Below are positions 6,486 to 9,825 of a stretch of 9,825 bases of DNA, one piece after another. Within the stretch, counting starts at the first letter, position 1; every line of letters begins with the position of its first letter. Position numbers and translations under genes: made by a program. The DNA is from Saprospiraceae bacterium (GTDB lineage Bacteria; Bacteroidota; Bacteroidia; Chitinophagales; Saprospiraceae): positions 1 through 9,825 of the forward strand of contig SLDF01000199.1 of assembly GCA_007125435.1 (NCBI GenBank), in the 5' to 3' direction. The notes beneath the pieces are model-generated. The model was not told where the DNA came from. It searched no databases and was given only the letters and a program-made list of their open reading frames with translations.

Positions 6486-7655
6486 TCACCCGTAAAATGT
6501 CTTTTGATCTCTGGCCATCAGGCGGAGTTGAGGGCTACATCGATATCGATCTTCCCGGTAGAACATTTGTAGTTCATCGATCTGATCTACGCAGCTTTGA
6601 ATGCCAATCTCATCGGCCCACCTGAGGAGCCCTTTGGGATAGTTAACGCCCTTGGTCATGGCCGTATCGATGTCGTCTCGGCTAGCAATGCCAAGGTATA
6701 GAGCATCAGCAGCTTCATTGATCAGTAAGACCACTATCCGCATCAAAATCTGCTCATGCAGTGCCTTATCCATGACGGGTTCAGCCTTTGTAGCTCCTTC
6801 ATTATAGTTGTAGAATCCCTTTCCCTTTTTACGACCGAGATAGCCGGCTTCTACCATTCGTTTTTGCGTGAATGATGGCTTGTACCTGGGATCGTAGAAG
6901 AAGGCCTCAAACACAGTTTCAGTGACGGCATAGTTAACATCGTGCCCTATGAAATCCATCAAAGTAAATGGCCCCATACGAAAGCCACCCAACTCTGTCA
7001 TAGCATAGTCAATGGTGGCAGCGTCAGCTATGCCCTCCTCGAGCATCCGTATGGCTTCACCGTAGAAAGGTCGTGCAATCCTATTGACAATAAAACCCGG
7101 TGTATCTTTGGCGATCACAGGTAATTTACCCCAGCTCTGCATGTGTCTGGCAAGCGTTGATGCAAGCCCGATCCTTGTCTGCAGAGCCGGAATCACCTCT
7201 ACGAGCGGCATAAGGGCAGGCGGATTAAAAAAGTGTAAGCCAATAACACGCTCAGGTTGCTGACAAGCTGCCGCTATCGAAGCAATTGATAATGATGATG
7301 TGTTAGAGGCTAATATACAGTCATCACCAACTATCTTTTCTACAGCAGAAAATACGGATTGCTTCACTTCCAGATTTTCTACTATGGCTTCGATCACCAA
7401 TTGGCAACCTTCAAACGCACTCATATTCTCTGTGAAATGTAACCGGCCTTCTATGGCTTTGACGTCATCATCTGTGATCTTTCCTCTAGATGCAAACTTA
7501 TTAAGACTGAAAGAAATATTTTCTCTGGCTGCTACCAGCGATTCATTGGATTGGTCTGTAATGATGACATCACAGCCTGACATAGCAGCTATTTGTGCTA
7601 TACCGGCTCCCATAGCTCCGGATCCTATGACGCCTACTTTTTCGATTCGACTCAT
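6486..7655 (-). CDS. paaH: 3-hydroxyacyl-CoA dehydrogenase, PaaH-like
   Basis: NAD-dependent oxidation of an (S)-3-hydroxyacyl-CoA to the 3-oxoacyl-CoA; in phenylacetate degradation the substrate is 3-hydroxyadipyl-CoA. It has 389 residues. The Rossmann glycine motif is GSGAMG (11-16). The catalytic set has the same spacing as characterised HADs: S120 in SNTSS, H141 in HFFNPP, E153 in PLVEV and N191 in GFIVNR. The first C-terminal 3HCDH domain is at about 187-285, and a second, shorter one at about 295-389 (INEAADALYLGI...GVNYPKGLL) gives the long PaaH/PaaC-type architecture. It starts 2 nt after the Rieske gene stop (TAG-AC-ATG), so translation is likely coupled. A general fatty-acid HAD is the alternative; the paaG-like neighbour favours PaaH. 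Confidence 0.93.
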   Translation of the reverse strand: MSRIEKVGVIGSGAMGAGIAQIAAMSGCDVIITDQSNESLVAARENISFSLNKFASRGKITDDDVKAIEGRLHFTENMSAFEGCQLVIEAIVENLEVKQSVFSAVEKIVGDDCILASNTSSLSIASIAAACQQPERVIGLHFFNPPALMPLVEVIPALQTRIGLASTLARHMQSWGKLPVIAKDTPGFIVNRIARPFYGEAIRMLEEGIADAATIDYAMTELGGFRMGPFTLMDFIGHDVNYAVTETVFEAFFYDPRYKPSFTQKRMVEAGYLGRKKGKGFYNYNEGATKAEPVMDKALHEQILMRIVVLLINEAADALYLGIASRDDIDTAMTKGVNYPKGLLRWADEIGIQSCVDQIDELQMFYREDRYRCSPQLRLMARDQKTFYG

Positions 7656-7657
7656 GT

Positions 7658-8755
7658 CTATTTTTGTTTGATTAATGATTGTATGATTTGATGAAAGCGG
7701 TGTACACCTGTCTCCATCTTTGGAGAGAAGCGCCCCTGCTTGTATAGTCTTGACTGGATACCTCTTTGTACGCTTTCTACGATATCTTCGTCCTGTAGTT
7801 CTACGGTATCAACATCTGCGCCGGCTCCCTCATTGAGCAGTTGCTCGCGCCATACATAGGTATGAAACTCTACACGAGTGCGAGACGAAGAAATCGGCTG
7901 AACAATATTAAGTGAAAGTCCCCATGGATAAAAGTTAAACATCACATTTGGAAACAGCCAATAGTAGTAGGCCGCTACAGGTTTGCCATAGTCCGGACTA
8001 TCCTTGGGTAAATCAAATACGGCATCTCCGGCATTGCCAATACCGACCTGTAATACACCCCAGTCCATGGGTATGGTTTCATATTGTCCATAGTCAAGAT
8101 CCTGATTGAGCTCAGGGTGGACAAAAGGTATGTGAAAACCTTCGAGGTAATTGTCACAGTACAAGGCCCAATTGGCCTCCACGTCATAGGACTTACTCCT
8201 CTCGGCATCGTATGCAAAAGTCTCTACCGGCATCCAGCCTATGCGATCTTCCATACTTTCTATCCAGGCATCGAAGGGTATCAAGCCCGGCTCCAATGCC
8301 GTAAAGTAAAACCCTTTCCAGTCCCTGAGCGGAAGTGACGGGAGATTATCCCTTTCTGATGGAAAGTTTTTCATGCCTTTTGTCTCTGGCATATGCCTGA
8401 AGCAGCCTTTAAGGTCAAACCTCCGACCGTGATATCCACACACCAATGATCTTCTGGGACCTGCCTCTTTCACGATAATATTGCCTCTGTGTGTGCACAC
8501 ATTCGACAATACGCGCATATCTTGATCACTTTCAATGGATAGCATTAGCGGCTCATTGAGCAAATCAGGATGCAATATGAAAGGGTATACAAAAGGGCCC
8601 TTCTCCAATACGGATGCATGACCTATAACTTGCCACGACGGTGCAAATATAGCCTCAGCTGCCCATTCCAGATATGCTGGCTCCCTATAGAATGCCCCCG
8701 GCAAAGTATGAGACGAGGCAATATCGTTCGTCACATTAAATTCTGTATTTAACAT
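7658..8755 (-). CDS. Rieske non-heme iron oxygenase, alpha subunit
   Basis: Terminal oxygenase of a Rieske oxygenase system, using electrons from a separate reductase to insert oxygen into an organic substrate. It has 365 residues from the chosen start. The Rieske [2Fe-2S] ligands are C87-x-H89 and C106-x2-H109 with 16 residues between pairs. The mononuclear iron site is H208 and H213 (HIPFVH) plus an Asp in the QDED stretch (322 or 324). The residue linking the two metal centres is E205 (NYLEGFH), where ring-hydroxylating enzymes usually have Asp; Glu there recalls carnitine oxygenase CntA. The frame is open upstream to 8896, but that part overlaps paaG; the ATG at 8755, one base after the paaG stop, gives the normal N-terminus. 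No reductase, ferredoxin or beta subunit is in the window. Substrate unknown. Confidence 0.93.
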   Translation of the reverse strand: MLNTEFNVTNDIASSHTLPGAFYREPAYLEWAAEAIFAPSWQVIGHASVLEKGPFVYPFILHPDLLNEPLMLSIESDQDMRVLSNVCTHRGNIIVKEAGPRRSLVCGYHGRRFDLKGCFRHMPETKGMKNFPSERDNLPSLPLRDWKGFYFTALEPGLIPFDAWIESMEDRIGWMPVETFAYDAERSKSYDVEANWALYCDNYLEGFHIPFVHPELNQDLDYGQYETIPMDWGVLQVGIGNAGDAVFDLPKDSPDYGKPVAAYYYWLFPNVMFNFYPWGLSLNIVQPISSSRTRVEFHTYVWREQLLNEGAGADVDTVELQDEDIVESVQRGIQSRLYKQGRFSPKMETGVHRFHQIIQSLIKQK

Positions 8756-8756
8756 A

Positions 8757-9533
8757 TTAATGGCCTTTAAATACGGGGCGGCGCTTTTCAAGGAATGCCT
8801 GTACGCCCTCGTTGTAGTCATGAGTAGAGCCCGCTTGATATTGAAGTTGTTCTTCCAGGTCGAGCTGTGCTTCCAGTGAGTTGGACATTGATGCATTCAG
8901 CGCTTCCTTACTTAATGCCAGACCTTTGGTAGGTAGCTGAGCCAGCTGACCGCACAGTCTTTTAGCTTCATCGTCAAATGTGTCGTCATTAACGACCTTG
9001 TAAATCATGCCCATACGCTCTGCTTCCACAGCACTGACTTTGTCACCCAGCATGATCAGCGCCGAAGCTTTTTGGAACCCAATCAGGCGAGGCAAGGTGT
9101 ACGTTCCCCCGCTGTCCGGTATCAGTCCAATCTTACTAAATGCCTGTATGAATGCAGCCGATGATTTGGCGATAACGACATCTCCGGCAAGTGCAATATT
9201 AGCACCTGCACCGGCAGCCACACCGTTCACTCCGCAGAGTATAGGCTTCGGCAATTGGCGCATTTTTATGATGATGGGATTATAATGATCTTTGACGATT
9301 GACCGAAGAGGCGGACCATCCGGATCAACTACCTCTTTCAGATCCTGACCCGCACAGAATGCCTTGCCATTACCCGTGAAAAATACAGCTCTTACATTGT
9401 CATCTGCTGCGCATTGATCAAGCGCATCTTGCACTTCCATGGCCATAGTCTTATTGAATGAATTGTAGACCTCAGGCCGATTAAGCTTTATGACACCGAC
9501 TTGCGCCTCTATGGTAAATTCTATATGCTTCAT
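8757..9533 (-). CDS. paaG: Enoyl-CoA hydratase/isomerase, PaaG-like
   Basis: Crotonase-fold enzyme. PaaG isomerises the ring 1,2-epoxide of phenylacetyl-CoA to the oxepin before ring opening. The 258 residues align along their length with what I know of E. coli PaaG: LNRPEVYNSFN (17-27), FCAGQDL (59-65), YNP (84-86), VNGVAAGAGANIAL (102-115), AFSKIGLIPDSGGT (131-144) with D140 at the position of the catalytic Asp, and the tail DYNEGVQAFLEKR. The second crotonase Glu is absent, as expected for PaaG rather than a true hydratase. A purine-rich AGAAGGA lies just before the ATG, a better Shine-Dalgarno than most genes here have. First gene of the three-gene operon; the rest of a paa cluster is not visible. 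Confidence 0.93.
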   Translation of the reverse strand: MKHIEFTIEAQVGVIKLNRPEVYNSFNKTMAMEVQDALDQCAADDNVRAVFFTGNGKAFCAGQDLKEVVDPDGPPLRSIVKDHYNPIIIKMRQLPKPILCGVNGVAAGAGANIALAGDVVIAKSSAAFIQAFSKIGLIPDSGGTYTLPRLIGFQKASALIMLGDKVSAVEAERMGMIYKVVNDDTFDDEAKRLCGQLAQLPTKGLALSKEALNASMSNSLEAQLDLEEQLQYQAGSTHDYNEGVQAFLEKRRPVFKGH

Positions 9534-9585
9534 TTTCCTTCTTTTTTATCAATCGCTAAAATATACAATTGCAAGGAGAAGCAGG

Positions 9586-9593
9586 CAAACATA
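9586..9593 (-). promoter_or_regulatory. candidate Bacteroidota -7 promoter element for the paaG operon
   Basis: On the - strand TATGTTTG matches TAnnTTTG, 52 nt before the paaG ATG, leaving a leader of roughly 45 nt. Upstream lies a T run (TTTTTTTC) at about the distance of a -33 box, but not a clean TTTG. If correct, repeat copy 2 lies just upstream of the promoter and is not part of the operon mRNA. Confidence 0.38.
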
Positions 9594-9630
9594 CACATGA
9601 TTCTTCTTTGAAAAAAAGTGAATAATTAGG

Positions 9631-9799
9631 GTAATGTGGGCGTGTCCTGGCGGACCGGGCTATCCGCTTGTATTCCTGTCAGTCTCATGGGCAGTCACTA
9701 TGTATCTAGTGGCTTTAGTTTTGTTGAAAGCTCGCAAGATTAAACTTAATTCCGTTTTTTATTATTGTTGCAGTCGACGCTGAGCCAGAGGCGGCTCAG
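9631..9799 (+). repeat. Dispersed structured repeat, copy 2
   Basis: Second direct copy of the element at 6066-6245, in the same orientation and 3554 bases away over its core. The variable 5' hairpin is GTCC/GGAC with a 4-nt loop instead of the longer GCCCC/GGGGT hairpin of copy 1. The internal hairpin is kept: AGTCACTA (9693-9700) with TAGTGGCT (9707-9714), where a U-G pair of copy 1 becomes U-A. The alternative TGACTG/CAGTCA stem of copy 1 is broken here by two changes. A 49-codon frame (9634-9783) mirrors the frame in copy 1 but shows no protein-level conservation. The interval 9534-9825 contains no gene. Confidence 0.85.
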
Positions 9800-9809
9800 T
9801 TTTATTATC
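9780..9809 (+). terminator. terminator-like hairpin at the 3' end of repeat copy 2
   Basis: CTGAGCC (9780-9786) and GGCTCAG (9793-9799) form a 7-bp GC-rich stem with loop AGAGGC, followed by TTTTATTATC. This fits an intrinsic terminator ending a rightward transcript across the repeat. In copy 1 the same hairpin is followed by CTTCTTC instead of a T run, so only copy 2 has a good terminator tail. Confidence 0.55.
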
Positions 9810-9825
9810 ATTTACTAGCTTACTC

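Noticed and set aside
8756..8896. N-terminal extension of the Rieske oxygenase frame by 47 residues.
   Set aside because: It overlaps the paaG-like coding region almost entirely, resembles no Rieske N-terminus, and a well-placed ATG at 8755 follows the paaG stop by one base.
6066..9799. Composite transposon or integrative element interpretation.
   Set aside because: No transposase, integrase, terminal inverted repeats at both ends, or target-site duplication is visible; only direct repeats are supported.

Overview
The window looks like chromosome from a Bacteroidota bacterium, probably Saprospirales-like; that rank is inferred from protein style, not from a search. The supporting signs are moderate GC, mostly weak Shine-Dalgarno sequences, a FKBP-type lipoprotein, a TrmD and a CdaA with Bacteroidota-like N-termini, and two candidate promoter elements matching the Bacteroidota -7 consensus TAnnTTTG. 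No rRNA, tRNA, CRISPR array, transposase or phage gene is visible.

Layout. On the + strand at the left edge are a Dps ferritin-like protein and a small coiled-coil protein, closed by a strong terminator at 857-894. All other genes are on the - strand. In transcription order (right to left) there are two blocks. Block A (9533 to 6486) is a tight three-gene operon with gaps of 1 and 2 nt: paaG-like isomerase/hydratase, a Rieske oxygenase alpha subunit, and paaH-like 3-hydroxyacyl-CoA dehydrogenase. Block B (5868 to 874) runs from diadenylate cyclase (cdaA) through a GNAT acetyltransferase, a cytosolic M20 dipeptidase, an FKBP-type prolyl isomerase lipoprotein and tRNA (m1G37) methyltransferase trmD to a membrane PAP2 phosphatase, which converges on the + strand terminator.

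Block A is bracketed by two direct copies of a roughly 170-180 nt non-coding repeat (6066-6245 and 9631-9799). Their 144-nt cores are 94% identical without gaps. Each copy has the layout of a small structured RNA: a variable GC-rich hairpin, a conserved internal hairpin with a pairing-preserving substitution, and a terminator-like 3' hairpin. An inverted copy of the 27-nt end of the repeat lies just after copy 1 and creates a long inverted repeat with nested, alternative hairpins. This repeat system is the least explained part of the window.

Function. PaaG and PaaH homologues act in the CoA-dependent lower part of phenylacetate degradation. A Rieske oxygenase inserted between them is not part of the classical paa pathway, so it suggests an extra or alternative oxygenation step. 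Block B mixes housekeeping (tRNA modification, periplasmic folding, dipeptide hydrolysis, lipid-phosphate recycling) with c-di-AMP signalling. Dps and its small partner suggest iron or oxidative stress protection.
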